Shown: positions 46,322 through 58,600 of the stretch, piece by piece
How the letters are laid out: the number at the start of each line of letters is the position of its first letter
How positions within the stretch are numbered: the stretch's first letter is position 1
DNA from: Siphonodentalium dalli
Lineage: Eukaryota; Mollusca; Scaphopoda; Gadilida; Siphonodentaliidae
Assembly: GCA_032622095.1 (NCBI GenBank)
Contig: CP136062.1
Location: forward strand, 201,961,959-202,025,958
Direction of reading: 5' to 3'
Length of the DNA stretch: 64,000 bases
Position numbers and translations under genes: made by a program
Notes under the pieces: generated by a model
The model's database searches: none
Told to the model about the DNA's origin: nothing
The model's input: only the letters and a program-made list of their open reading frames with translations

Positions 46322-47383
46322 CGACTTAGAATTCACACATACTGCGATAACTCAAACATTTCTTATCTGCTCGGAACAAAATTTGGTTTGTCAGCGCAAA
46401 ATACAGATCGACTTTGAATATGGGTTTGATTCTAAAAAAATTATGGGGAGTTATGGCTCTTTTTTTTTCTTTTTTTTTTTAATTTTTTTTTGTTAATCAG
46501 CACTTAGCAGGTGAATTTTTTAACTAGATCAATGGAGCTCTAGTTCCTTGAAATCTTGGACTTTAATTAGATCAAACGGGGCCGAAATAAGTTATTTAAG
46601 CCTTATTACCCATTCCATGTCTTTTAACCTTTTCCATTATTAAATAACTATTCTTTTGATATCTGACATGGCAATTTGCACCAACATAAATTGAAATGCT
46701 TACACTATGATAATAGTGACAGGCTCTATAATTTAGATGTTATATTAACCCTTCTCTTTTGACCCATTAATCCCAATAATTTGTGTTATTATGTACATTT
46801 GTCTATACTACTTTAGGTCGATCATAACAGTATACTCTATAACTCAACTCCAAAACTCTAAATTATGATTCCTATCATAGCAATTTAAGGGATGGGTTAA
46901 ACATCTGTCAATCGTGATTGGCCTCTCGTTTCATGTATGTGTTGATGATAGTTGTTTTACAGACGTTTATGTTATTTCACATGGACCCACTTTGAAAGCC
47001 TTGAGTCCCCTTAATATGTATGTAAAATTAAATTTGACTAAAAATATTTTGTTAACAGAGGGGTAGGACCTTTATACATATTTATCTATTGCATGAATTG
47101 TATTTCATTCCTCTTCATCATCTGTAAATCATCATAAAGATTTAACATCAAGTTCAATCAAAAATTCAGATTTCGTCCACAGATCCTGGATTCAAACTTA
47201 ATCATATTGTATCAGGTACCTGTAAAAGGTACACAATCCGATTTGATGGTTCCTGTACGATCAGATTCCAACAACAACAACATTTCTTCAAAAGACACTT
47301 TAGTTATCAGAATCGATTGATTAAAAAAAAAATAATGCTAACCACTGTCAATTCTAGTATAAAATTTTTCCAAAACTTGTTAT
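46322..47383. other. one diverged short-core unit, then unassigned AT-rich sequence
   Basis: 46318-46470 is a single copy of the core unit seen at 26455-26870 and abuts the pearl 3' end. A poly-T run follows. No gene is recognised up to the start of the long duplication. Confidence 0.45.
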
Positions 47384-48904
47384 ATATCAACATTTTGTTT
47401 AACGCAATTTGGTATCGAGAATGTGTCATGCGGTTTGTTGAATATTTGCTAGGCTGCCAAATATTCCATGTGGTGAAAAATAGCAGATTTCAAAAATCAA
47501 TATCTGATAACTCTGAGCTTTGATGGGTGGGTTCCTCGACTCGAATAAAAAAAAAAAAATTTATCCCCGAGGCGAACTGAAGCCAAAGAAAAGAAATATT
47601 ACGTATATTATATATTACGGATGTATTTTTATCATCAAGTTATTTTAAGATTTCATCCCTACATACATGTATAAATTCTGTTGTATTAATACCTGCTGTC
47701 TGTTTTAATTTAATTGTTAAATGTCAGAAAGGTCATCTATGTAGACACTGCTCTTCGCTTGGTGATGTCACAACTGTTATCAGTCGAGTTTGGGTGGTTA
47801 TCATCCGAGTTTGGTAATATGATGGTAGTTTATAATAAATTTGAAGTGATAACAGTCAAGGTCGAGAATATGTCACTTAAGGCAAAAATATGATATTTAA
47901 TTAATAACATGTTATATAGCATGTTATATAGTAATGTATTGGATAAAAACAAAAACATCCCAAAAATCATAAAGAAATATAAATCGCCAAATAATAACAC
48001 CAGGCGTCATTACACTATCAAGGCATCATTGGCTATAAAGTTTTATATTTGGACATTATTTTGACAGAAATTAGTATTGAATCATGTGTTTTGTGCCATG
48101 TTCTGCAAATATGCTTATTTGTGTGGTACTTTAATTGTCTACAATCCCTCATCGGTTAAGCCATTGTGATTTATGGTGTATTGAAGTCCGAATCTGCCAA
48201 AATTCCTTTCCTGTTTTTTCCGAAAACACAGGTCCTGGAGTGTCATGCATGTGGGAAAATCTAATGGACAATCTTTTCTTTGTGAGGTTATTTCCAATTA
48301 TATTTCATGTTCCTTCATGTTTTGAATTTTTCTGAACCCATAATTTTAACATAAATGGTTAAAATTCACCAAAGTCAGCTCAAAACCGTGCTCATGTGAT
48401 ATATTTTCATGTAGCGACCTGTTGATGTTTTGTGCAACACAGGCAAACATTGACAATACCTAATACATGTACATGCTTTGTGAAAGGAACAAATATTATA
48501 ATATTCCATTATCAGGAGATTTGCCTATGAGGCAAAATTAATCAACTCTCGTGTTGCAAACAATAAATTTCATCAATTATATATATATATTTATTTGCAT
48601 GTACGAAAGCATGAATTTTCATTTAATTTACATAAGAGCTGCATATAAGATGAAATTTGTTTGAACATGAATTTTTCATTGTACTCTATTGGTTATTTGT
48701 GCTACATGCCAAATGAGATTTTGTTCTTCGCATTTGATGCCTCTCATTTTTGTTTGTTTATATTTTAGTTTTTTCTTTAATATAGCTAACTATTAAAGAT
48801 TTACAAGCTTTATTATTGTTTGTTATTGAAAACTTATGTCAGTTTGTTTTGCTGCTGTGACAACCTTTAAGTCTTCCATGGCTGGAGCTTTCTGAATTTT
48901 GCAA

Positions 48905-49123
48905 AAAACCTGTGCAATGCATTCAATTATATATGCAAGTCTCCCATAGGGAGCCTCATATATATACGAGAATACATTAGCCTAACAATATTTACCTTGA
49001 CCTTGTTAGCCAGTGCATTCTCTTATATATGCAAAGCTCCCTATGTGAGTCTCACATATATAAGAGAATGCACTGGCACAGGATCATGAATGCTGCAATA
49101 GCGCATCTCCCGTCATGAAAGGG
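48905..49123. mobile_element. double-hairpin MITE, TTAACCCTTTCATGACGG end type
   Basis: Two hairpins of the TGCATTCTCTTATATATGCA family (about 48914-48983 and 49010-49076) are followed by ATCATGAATGCTGCAATAGC and the end CCGTCATGAAAGGG with TTAA at 49124-49127. The matching left end is not obvious, so the left boundary is approximate. Its counterpart lies at about 55980-56198. Confidence 0.6.
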
Positions 49124-50094
49124 TTAAACTATATTCACACACTGGGGTCATGGCAAATTTTCAGGCAATTCATCATAGAAGAATGTGGTGTAACTGTGAG
49201 CCACAACATCAATTATATACTGCTTATAAAATTTGTGAGTCTCATTGTTTTCTGCGCAGGCAAGATACTCACTGTAATTCCACTTGTAATTGTTCATCTT
49301 ACATTTTCCATACATCAGTCATAAAATATCTGGCAAGACTCAACTGCGCTTTAAATGGCTCAAAACACAAATCACAATAAAAAAGGGAATTATCAACAAG
49401 ATATGGCATACCATTAGTGGCCAATTATTAATTTTCAACTGTTTCGACTCCTATCCCTTTCCGATCACTCAAAAATTTGATTTTACAGAACGCGATGTAA
49501 AATTTCACAAACAAATTTGGAATTCTAGACATATTTCAACAAGGAATGAGCAGAACTGTGTTATTTTAGTGATGCATTCCATTATCCATGAGTATTCCAA
49601 GTCATTGGAACAAAAATTGTTACTATGGCTCAAAATGGCCGCAAAAATGTGAAAAATTGTAGATATTGCCCCAGTGTGCTCTGCAATCACTTACAAGTTG
49701 TGGTTGATGAATAAAATGGGCTATTCTGCCTTATATCCATTGAAATCTAACATGTCTGATTCACTTTGGTTAACTGTTAGTATTGTAACCACTGACATTA
49801 CCAGAAACATTGGATTTTACTCTCACAAACTTGACATAAACATAGGCAAAAATTCACTTTAAAGGTTTGGACCATTTTTTGCTTGAATTTTGCCGAAAAC
49901 CTCTTTTCGGATTTTGGCTATATTTTTGAAAGGAAATGGGTAGAACTTTGAAAGGGAACTGAGATGAACCATAATATGTGGCTATTCTGGCCCATCAGGC
50001 TCAAAATTGATCATCTTGGTAGAAGGGAGGTCAAGATGGCAGTCAGGGAGTTACTGTGTGGTCACAGGTGAGGTGAATAGGTATTAAGTATACA

Positions 50095-51480
50095 TGGAGT
50101 TATTTATGGTCATGAATGATGTGAATATGTATACAAGGAGTGACTATATGGTCATCATGGGGTGTCCATTGTGAGATTTATAGGTATACATGTACAAGTA
50201 ATGGCTGTATGGTCATGTGCGAGGTGAATATGTATACATATGGTTGTAAGGTTATGTGTGGATGTACGGGCCATACACAATGTGGTTGTATGGACATTGA
50301 TGTGGTGTATGGATATAACGAGAGTAGCTACATGGTCATCGTTGTGTTGTTTATGATACAAATGGAGTGAATGTATGGTCATTGGTGGGATGTACAGGTG
50401 GGTGTACATGTATACATTTATTGTCTGTATGATAATGGGTGGGGTATATGGATACATAGGGAGTGGCTGCATGGATATGTGTTATGTGTTTAGGTGTACA
50501 TGGATGACAGCACAGCCATGGTTTAAGTGTATATGCATGATGCCTTGGGATATAGCTTGGTGGTTATTGGCAAGCTTGTGGGTATATAGGGAGTGCCCTT
50601 GTTGTATTGGCTGGATGTATATTTATATATGTCGTGGATGTATATTTAATTGGTGGATGTATAGTATACAGGGAGTAGCTGTATGGCCCACGGTGAGATG
50701 AATATAGGTTTACAAGGAGTGACTATGAGCATGAAAGTGGTGAGTAGGTATACAGGGAGGGACTATATGGTCATGGGTCAGGTGTGGGAGTATACCTGGT
50801 GTGCATGATTGTTGATTCGTGGCTTTATGGTCATGTATGGTGTGTACAGGTATGGCTGTATGGTCATGGGTGAGGGGTATATGTATAAAATGTGTGGCTA
50901 TATGACCATTGGTGAGGTGCATTTGTATACCTGGAGTGACTATGGCCCTGGTGGGATGTATATACGTATATCTTGAGTGCTATTCACAATGGGTTGTGGC
51001 GAATAGATATACAGGGAGTGCCCATATGGCCAATGGTGAGGTGAATATGTATACAAGTAGTGACTGTATGATCATGAATGTGGTGAATAGATATACAGGG
51101 AGTGACTATGGTCATGGGCCAGGTGTAGGAGTTTGCCTGGTGTGCCTGCATGGTGACTCATGTTTGTGTGGGGTGTACAGGTATACACAAGTGGCTGTAT
51201 GGTCATGGGTGAGGGGTGTATACAAAAAAGTGGCTATATGACCATTGTTGAGGTACATATGTATACATGGGGTGACTATGGTTATGGGTGTCGTGTATAT
51301 GTTAGTGGCTATTTGGCCATGTGTATGGGAAATAGTTGTACAGATAGTGACTATGGCCAATGGTGAGGTCAATAGGTATACATGTACAATGATTACTATG
51401 TGATCACGAATGCGGTGAATATGTATACAGAGAATGACGATATGGTCATGGGTCAGGTGTAGGAAGTATACCTGGTGTGT
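50095..51480 (+). repeat. degenerate minisatellite with about 42-bp unit, copy 1
   Basis: About 30 degenerate units resemble GGTGAATAGGTATACAGGGA plus GTGACTATATGGTCATGGGT. A 42-base unit is divisible by three, so several frames on both strands stay open and give peptides such as VNRYTGSDYMVMGE. I read these as repeat artefacts, not genes. Confidence 0.85.
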
Positions 51481-51483
51481 CTG

Positions 51484-52287
51484 GGTGCTGGACGAAGGGT
51501 TGCCGATCACTGATTAGTCTTTAGAAGTGCTCATCAGTGATTTCACACTTTGCTGATGTGTCACCGTTTTGTTTTTCTTGTGTTTCGTAAATTATACCGC
51601 ACACAGTCCTGTATGCTGTTACAACAAAATTGTAGTCAGTGATTAGTCTTTAGAAGCACTAATCACCAAGTTCACACTTCGTACGGTTTGTTTTACAGCA
51701 TTCGCGAAATTGCGCGACCATCCTGCAGTCAACCGTCCTGATATTCAGTTGCTGTTTACCTATGTAGAACATCAATGGATTGATTCAACGACATTTCCAA
51801 TCTCAACATGGTGTGTGTTCGGAAGATCGATACGAACAAACAACGACACGGAAGGGTGGCATTGTCGGATCCAGTATAAAAACAGACAGACAAACATTCC
51901 GTTTTATCGGCTGATTCCGATGCTAAGACGATAAACTGCCGCGACGGATATGACCATAAAGCTGGTCAGCGAAGAGAAGATGAAGCGATACCAAAGAAAA
52001 CCACCGAAGCTGCCGAAGTCACAGAAGTCACAGAAGACTGATTGAGCACTCACACTTGTGTCATTCATTCATTTTCATTTATTGTTAATTAATACTGTTA
52101 TTCATGTATGACTTTTATTTCGTTATAATAATAAAACTTGAAAAAATTACGCTAGAATATTGTTTTTTCGATGGTACGAAACGACCAAAAAGATTGGTAC
52201 GAAACAACCAAAATAATGGTACGAATCGACCAGAGTGTACGAAACGTCTTTGTACGAAACGACCAAGGTACGAAACGTCTAGAAGCC
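51484..52287 (+). mobile_element. Mutator-like (MULE) non-autonomous insertion with 9-bp target duplication
   Basis: Flanked on both sides by GTGTGTCTG (51475-51483, 52288-52296); copy 2 of the duplication has a single GTGTGTCTG there and no insert. A 9-bp duplication is typical of Mutator-like elements. It contains a transposase C-terminal remnant. Repeated GTACGAAACGACCAA motifs (52164-52280) fill the right part. Terminal inverted repeats are weak (GGTGCTGGACG against GGCTTCTAGACG). Confidence 0.8.
51710..52045 (+). pseudogene. MULE transposase C-terminal fragment with one in-frame stop
   Basis: The frame reads DHPAVNRPDIQLLFTYVEHQ, FPISTWCVFGRSIRTNNDTE GWHCRIQ-type, then FYRLIPMLRR, a TAA at 51932-51934, and continues in the same frame as TIKLVSEEKMKRYQRKPPK to TGA at 52043-52045. 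The block W.(V/C)(Y/F)......RTNN..EGWH is characteristic of the C-terminal part of animal MULE transposases, usually followed by a basic 'L(V/I)SE.K..R.QRK' tail as here. A possible acceptor (TTTTACAG) precedes it at about 51699. The N-terminal and DDE parts are absent. Confidence 0.75.
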
Positions 52288-53777
52288 GTGTGTCTGCATT
52301 GTTTAATACTGATGGATGTGTGGTGTGTATGGGTATACACAAGTATGGCTGTGCGGTCATGGGTGGGGTGTATGTGTATAAAGCGAGCGACTATATTATA
52401 TGTGTGGCGATTATGAGTATATGGAGTGACTATGGTCCTGGATGGGTTGTACATTTATACCTTGGGTGGATATCACTTTCCAGAATAACTCAATGACATG
52501 TTAATGGATAGAGAGGTCATGTCCGAGAGTTCTCCTTCTTAGTGGCGTTATGCACAATGGAGGACATGTTGAACGATTTTCATGACAATAGTTGATAAAT
52601 TTTTATGCTAGTGAGCTAGAGTAGCCACAAATTATGGTCCCACTCAGCTCCGTTTCAAAGTATTGCCCATTTCCTTTGAAAAATATGGCCAGAATCTCAA
52701 AAGACTTTTTCGATACAATTCCACACTTTAATATTAATTGTTAAATGCGTCATAAGGCACTGGGAAAATCAGAATAGAATATTTAGTTGTCAGTCGAATA
52801 ACTATAACATCTAATAACCAAGTGAGACACACTTTGCAACCTTTTCGGAACAGCAGAGAATTATGTTCCGGATATATGTGAAAAATCAACTTTTTACCAA
52901 AGTTAGTTGTCATTTTGGAAGCCATCTTGAGTAATTTGGTCACTAAACACTTTAGTGTGACACTTTTCTTTATGTGATTTGGGCCTGGCCTAGACTATAG
53001 TTTACGTGAAACCTGGTCCAGACCAGAGACCAGAATTCGGCCGATAGCATTTACAACTATAAGTATATACATATCTAAAACATTGTCTCTATTTATGCAA
53101 TAAATAATACAGAATAACCAATATAATTTGCTTTAAATGTCACAATATCGAAAACAGTTATATGGCATTGGAAATATCTGCGATCGGAGATCAGATACAA
53201 CGCACCCACCCGGATCTTGTATTCTGGATTTTTTTCAAGACCCCCCCCCCCCCCCCCCCACAGCCGTTGTTATCATTACATTTTCTGTAATTTTCAATTA
53301 CTTCAACCACGACGATAGTTAGTTAGAATCTTGCTAAATTTTCAACTTATTGCAAATTCCCAAGTCCGCGAAATTACATTGCAGCCCCACCTGTCACCCC
53401 TCACCCCAATGAATTGAAAATTTCCGACAGGTACATCATTATTTCCAGTTGTTGGAAATTCACACCTGATATCCCCTATAATAATGGTTCGAAATGTTTT
53501 CAACTGATAACGATTTCTGTTCAAACATTTGACCGAAATTAGGAAAAGAATCGAGTTTTGGTGCCGGTAAAAAAATAAATATCTGATGTCTTAAAATCAC
53601 ATAAATAAAACAATTTCAACTTATTTTTGTCAGGTTCTTCGATCTCCATCTAATTTACCAGGAATGCGTACCATTTCCAGCTGCTAAAAGTTTGACTAAA
53701 GTTTTGTTGGACAACAATCATGAGTATTTTTAGGAAACCCGACGTTCCAACTTTAAAACACCACGTTCACAGCATGA

Positions 53778-54457
53778 CTTAAATACAAGAAAACTAAGAT
53801 GCATGCATCAGGTCGGCCGTGAACTATCTACCATAGAATTGTTGTAGCTATCGATTATACATTTTGGAACACCTGTCTGTATGTATGTGTGTATGCATGA
53901 ATGCATGTGTGTATGTGTTATAGACTCTAACACTGCTCGACTGATCCGACTCGGATTTGGTATTTAACGTGTCAACTTGACCTCGCTCATAGGCATGTTT
54001 CTGGACCTTGACCGATCCGACTAAAAATTTGTGTGTAGGACTACTTCGATCCCGGGAGCAATATTGACGGGTCCAATTTCACGTGGGACCATGTTCTCGA
54101 ACGTGCTGATGTAGGTATGTTTCTGGACTATTTGGACGGGTCAAATCTTGATCCCGACCTGACTTTGACATTCAAAAAGATCAATTCAAGGTCAAATCTG
54201 GTAAAACGAAGTATTTCAACGAAATATAATACCTACTGTTACTTTTGTCCCAGGAGTGTTTCGGGTGGGTCAAATTATGACCCTGACCTGATCTTGACAT
54301 TCAAAATTGTCAATTCAAGGTCAAATCGGGTAAAGCCGGGCGGATTTCGACGGGTACTTTTGTCGTGACTTTTGTCCGGGGAGTGTTTTGGGCGGGTCAA
54401 ATCGTGACCCGACATGACGTTCACCTTTAAAATGGTCAATTCAAGGTTAAATCGCGC
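53778..54457 (+). repeat. spacer between the long duplications with about 120-130-bp tandem units
   Basis: A TGTCTGTATGTATGTGTGTA head (53875-53920) is followed by three units at about 54136, 54270 and 54395. Each has GGGTCAAAT..TGA(T/C)CC, TGACATTCAAAA and GTCAATTCAAGGTCAAAT blocks. The head-plus-core plan resembles the other tandem-core elements. Confidence 0.6.
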
Positions 54458-55979
54458 ATATCAACATTTTGTTTAACGCAATTTGGTATCGAGAATGTGT
54501 CATGCGGTTTGTTGAATATTTGCTAGGCTGCCAAATATTCCATGTGGTGAAAAATAGCAGATTTCAAAAATCAATATCTGATAACTCTGAGCTTTGATGG
54601 GTGGGTTCCTCGACTCGAATAAAAAATTTTTTTTTATCCCCGAGGCGAACTGAAGCCAAAGAAAAGAAATATTACGTATATTATATATTACGGATGTATT
54701 TTTATCATCAAGTTATTTTAAGATTTCATCCCTACATACATGTATAAATTCTGTTGTATTAATACCTGCTGTCTGTTTTAATTTAATTGTTAAATGTCAG
54801 AAAGGTCATCTATGTAGACACTGCTCTTCGCTTGGTGATGTCACAACTGTTATCAGTCGAGTTTGGGTGGTTATCATCCGAGTTTGGTAATATGATGGTA
54901 GTTTATAATAAATTTGAAGTGATAACAGTCAAGGTCGAGAATATGTCACTTAAGGCAAAAATATGATATTTAATTAATAACATGTTATATAGCATGTTAT
55001 ATAGTAATGTATTGGATAAAAACAAAAACATCCCAAAAATCATAAAGAAATATAAATCGCCAAATAATAACACCAGGCGTCATTACACTATCAAGGCATC
55101 ATTGGCTATAAAGTTTTATATTTGGACATTATTTTGACAGAAATTAGTATTGAATCATGTGTTTTGTGCCATGTTCTGTAAATATGCTTATTTGTGTGGT
55201 ACTTTAATTGTCTACAATCCCTCATCGGTTAAGCCATTGTGATTTATGGTGTATTGAAGTCCGAATCTGCCAAAATTCCTTTCCTGTTTTTTCCGAAAAC
55301 ACAGGTCCTGGAGTGTCACGCATGTGGGAAAACCTAATGGACAATCTTTTCTTTGTGAGGTTATTTCCAATTATATTTCATGTTCCTTCATGTTTTGAAT
55401 TTTTCTGAACCCATAATTTTAACATAAATGGTTAAAATTCACCAAAGTCAGCTCAAAACCGTGCTCATGTGATATATTTTCATGTAGCGACCTGTTGATG
55501 TTTTGTGCAACACAGGCAAACATTGACAATACCTAATACATGTACATGCTTTGTGAAAGGAACAAATATTATAATATTCCATTATCAGGAGATTTGCCTA
55601 TGAGGCAAAATTAATCAACTCTCGTGTTGCAAACAATAAATTTCATCAATTATATATATATATTTATTTGCATGTACGAAAGCATGAATTTTCATTTAAT
55701 TTACATAAGAGCTGCATATAAGATGAAATTTGTTTGAACATGAATTTTTCATTGTACTCTATTGGTTATTTGTGCTACATGCCAAATGAGATTTTGTTCT
55801 TCGCATTTGATGCCTCTCATTTTTGTTTGTTTATATTTTAGTTTTTTCTTTAATATAGCTAACTATTAAAGATTTACAAGCTTTATTATTGTTTGTTATT
55901 GAAAACTTATGTCAGTTTGTTTTGCTGCTGTGACAACCTTTAAGTCTTCCATGGCTGGAGCTTTCTGAAATTTAGCAAA

Positions 55980-56198
55980 AATCCTGTGCCAATGCATTCT
56001 CTTATATATGCAAGTCTCCCATAGGGAGCCTCATATATATACGAGAATACATTAGCCTAACAATATTTACCTTGACTTTGTTAGCCAGTGCATTCTCTTA
56101 TATATGCAAAGCTCCCTATTTGAGACTCACATATATAAGAGAATGCACTGGCACAGGATCATGAATGCTGCAATAGCGCATCTCCCGTCATGAAAGGG
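55980..56198. mobile_element. double-hairpin MITE, TTAACCCTTTCATGACGG end type, copy in the second duplication
   Basis: Counterpart of 48905-49123. The left hairpin here keeps the intact GCCAATGCATTCTCTTATAT arm that is altered in copy 1. Confidence 0.6.
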
Positions 56199-57159
56199 TT
56201 AAACTATATTCACACACTGGGGTCATGGCAAATTTTCAGGCAATTCATCGTAGAAGAATGTGGTGTAACTGTGAGCCACAACATCAATTATATACTGCTT
56301 ATAAAATTTGTGAGTCTCATTGTTTTCTGCGCAGGCAAGATACTCACTGTAATTCCACTTGTAATTGTTCATCTTACATTTTCCATACATCAGTCATAAA
56401 ATATCTGGCAAGACTCAACTGCGCTTTAAATGGCTCAAAACACAAATCACAATAAAAAAGGGAATTATCAACAAGATATGGCATACCATTAGTGGCCAAT
56501 TATTAATTTTCAACTGTTTCGACTCCTATCCCTTTCCGATCACTCAAAAATTTGATTTTACAGAACGCGATGTAAAATTTCACAAACAAATTTGGAATTC
56601 TAGACATATTTCAACAAGGAATGAGCAGAACTGTGTTATTTAAGTGATGCATTCCATTATCCATGAGTATTCCAAGTCATTGGAACAAAAATTGTTACTA
56701 TGGCTCAAAATGGCTGCAAAAATGTGGAAAATTGTAGATATTGCCCCAGTGTGCTCTGCAATCACTTACAAGTTGTGGTTGATGAATAAAATGGGCTATT
56801 CTGCCTTATATCCATTGAAATCTAACATGTCTGATTCACTTTGGTTAACTGTTAGTATTGTAACCACTGACATTACCAGAAACATTGGATTTTACTCTCT
56901 CGAACTTGACGTAAACATAGGCAAAAATTAACTTTTCAGGTTTGGACCATTTTTAGCTTGAATTTTGCCGAAAACCTCTTTTCGGATTTTGGCTATATTT
57001 TTGAAAGGAAATGGGTAGAACTTTGAAAGGGAACTGAGATGAACCATAATATGTGGCTATTCTGGCCCATCAGGCTCAAAATTGACCATCTTGATAGAAG
57101 GGAGGTCAAGATGGCAGTCAGGGAGTTACTGTGTGGTCACAGGTGAGGTGAATAGGTAT

Positions 57160-58600
57160 TAGGTATACATGGAGTTATTTGTGGTCATGAATGATGTGAA
57201 CATGTATACAAGGAGTGACTATATGGTCATCATGGGGTGTCCATTGTGAGATTTATAGGTATACATGTACAAGTAATGGATGTATGGTCATGTGCGAGGT
57301 GAATATGTATACATATGGTTGTAAGGTTATGTGTGGATGTACGGGTATACACTGTGGTTGTATGGACATTGATGTGGTGTATGGATATAACGAGCGTAGC
57401 TACATGGTCATCGCTGTGTTGTTTATGAATATATATGGAGTGAATGTATGGTCATTGGTGGGATGTACAGGTGGGTGTACATGTATACGTTTATTGTCTG
57501 TATGATAATGGGTGGGGTATATGGATACATAGGGAGTGGCTGCATGGATATGTGTTTTGTGTATAGGTGTACATGGATGAAAGCACGGCCATGGTTTAAG
57601 TGTATATGCATGATGCCTGGGATATAGCTTGGTGGTTATTGGCAAGCAAGTGGGTATATAGGGAGTGCCCTTGTTGTTTTGGCTGGGATGTATATTTATA
57701 TATGTCGTGGATGTATATTTAATTGGTGCATGTATAGGTATACAGGGAGTAGCTGTATGATCAAGGCTCATAGGTATGGCGAATATGTATACAGAGAGTG
57801 TCTGTATGGCCAACAGTGAGATGAATATAGGTTTACAAGGAGTGACTATGATCATGAAAGTGGTGAGTAGGTATACAGGGAGTGACTATATGGTCATGGG
57901 TCAGGTGTAGGAGTATACCTGGTGTGCATGTATGGTGATTCGTGGCTTTATGGTCATGTATGGTGTGTACAGGTATACACAGGTATGGCTGTATGGTCAT
58001 GGGTGAGGGGTATATGTATAAAATGTGTGGCTATATGACCATTGGTGAGGTGCATATGTATACCTGGAGTGACTATGGCCATGGTGGGATGTATATAGGT
58101 ATATCTTGAGTGCTATTCACAATGGGTGTGGTGAATAGATATACAGGGAGTGCCCATATGGCCAACGGTAAGGTGAATAGGTATACAAGTAGTGACTGTA
58201 TGATCATGAATGTGGTGAATAGATATACAGGGAGTGACTGTGGTCATGGGTCAGGTGTAGGAGTTTGCCTGGTGTGCCTGCATGGTGACTCATGTTTGTG
58301 TGGGATGTACAGGTATACACAAGTGGCTGTATGGTCATGGGTGAGGGGTATGTGTATAAAAAAGTGGCTATATGACCATTGTTGAGGTACATATGTATGC
58401 ATGGGGTGACTATGGTTATGGGTGTCGTGTATATGTTAGTGGCTATTTGGCCATGTGTATGGGAAATATGTATACAGATAGTGACTATGGCCAATGGTGA
58501 GGTCAATAGGTATACATGTACAATGATTACTATGTGATCACGAATGCGGTGAATATGCGGTCATGGGTCAGGTGTAGGAAGTATACCTGGTGTGTCTGCA
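57160..58600 (+). repeat. degenerate minisatellite with about 42-bp unit, copy 2
   Basis: Counterpart of 50095-51480, with some units gained or lost relative to copy 1. Confidence 0.85.

Larger units (their letters stand above)
47384..53777 (+). repeat. long direct duplication, copy 1 (6.4 kb, with Mutator-like insertion)
   Basis: Matches 54458-60140 in order from ATATCAACATTTTG to CACGTTCACAGCATGAC. Identity looks very high apart from indels. Copy 1 alone has the insertion at 51484-52287. A long poly-C run at 53240-53259 is short and broken in copy 2. Contents include a double-hairpin MITE and the 42-bp minisatellite. Open frames along it have no recognised domain except the transposase fragment. 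Confidence 0.9.

Noticed and set aside
48135-49862. Genes in the long duplication (frames at 48135, 49115, 49290, 49674 and their copies)
   Set aside because: They persist in both copies only because the DNA was recently duplicated; the 49290 frame is broken in copy 2 and none has a recognised domain.
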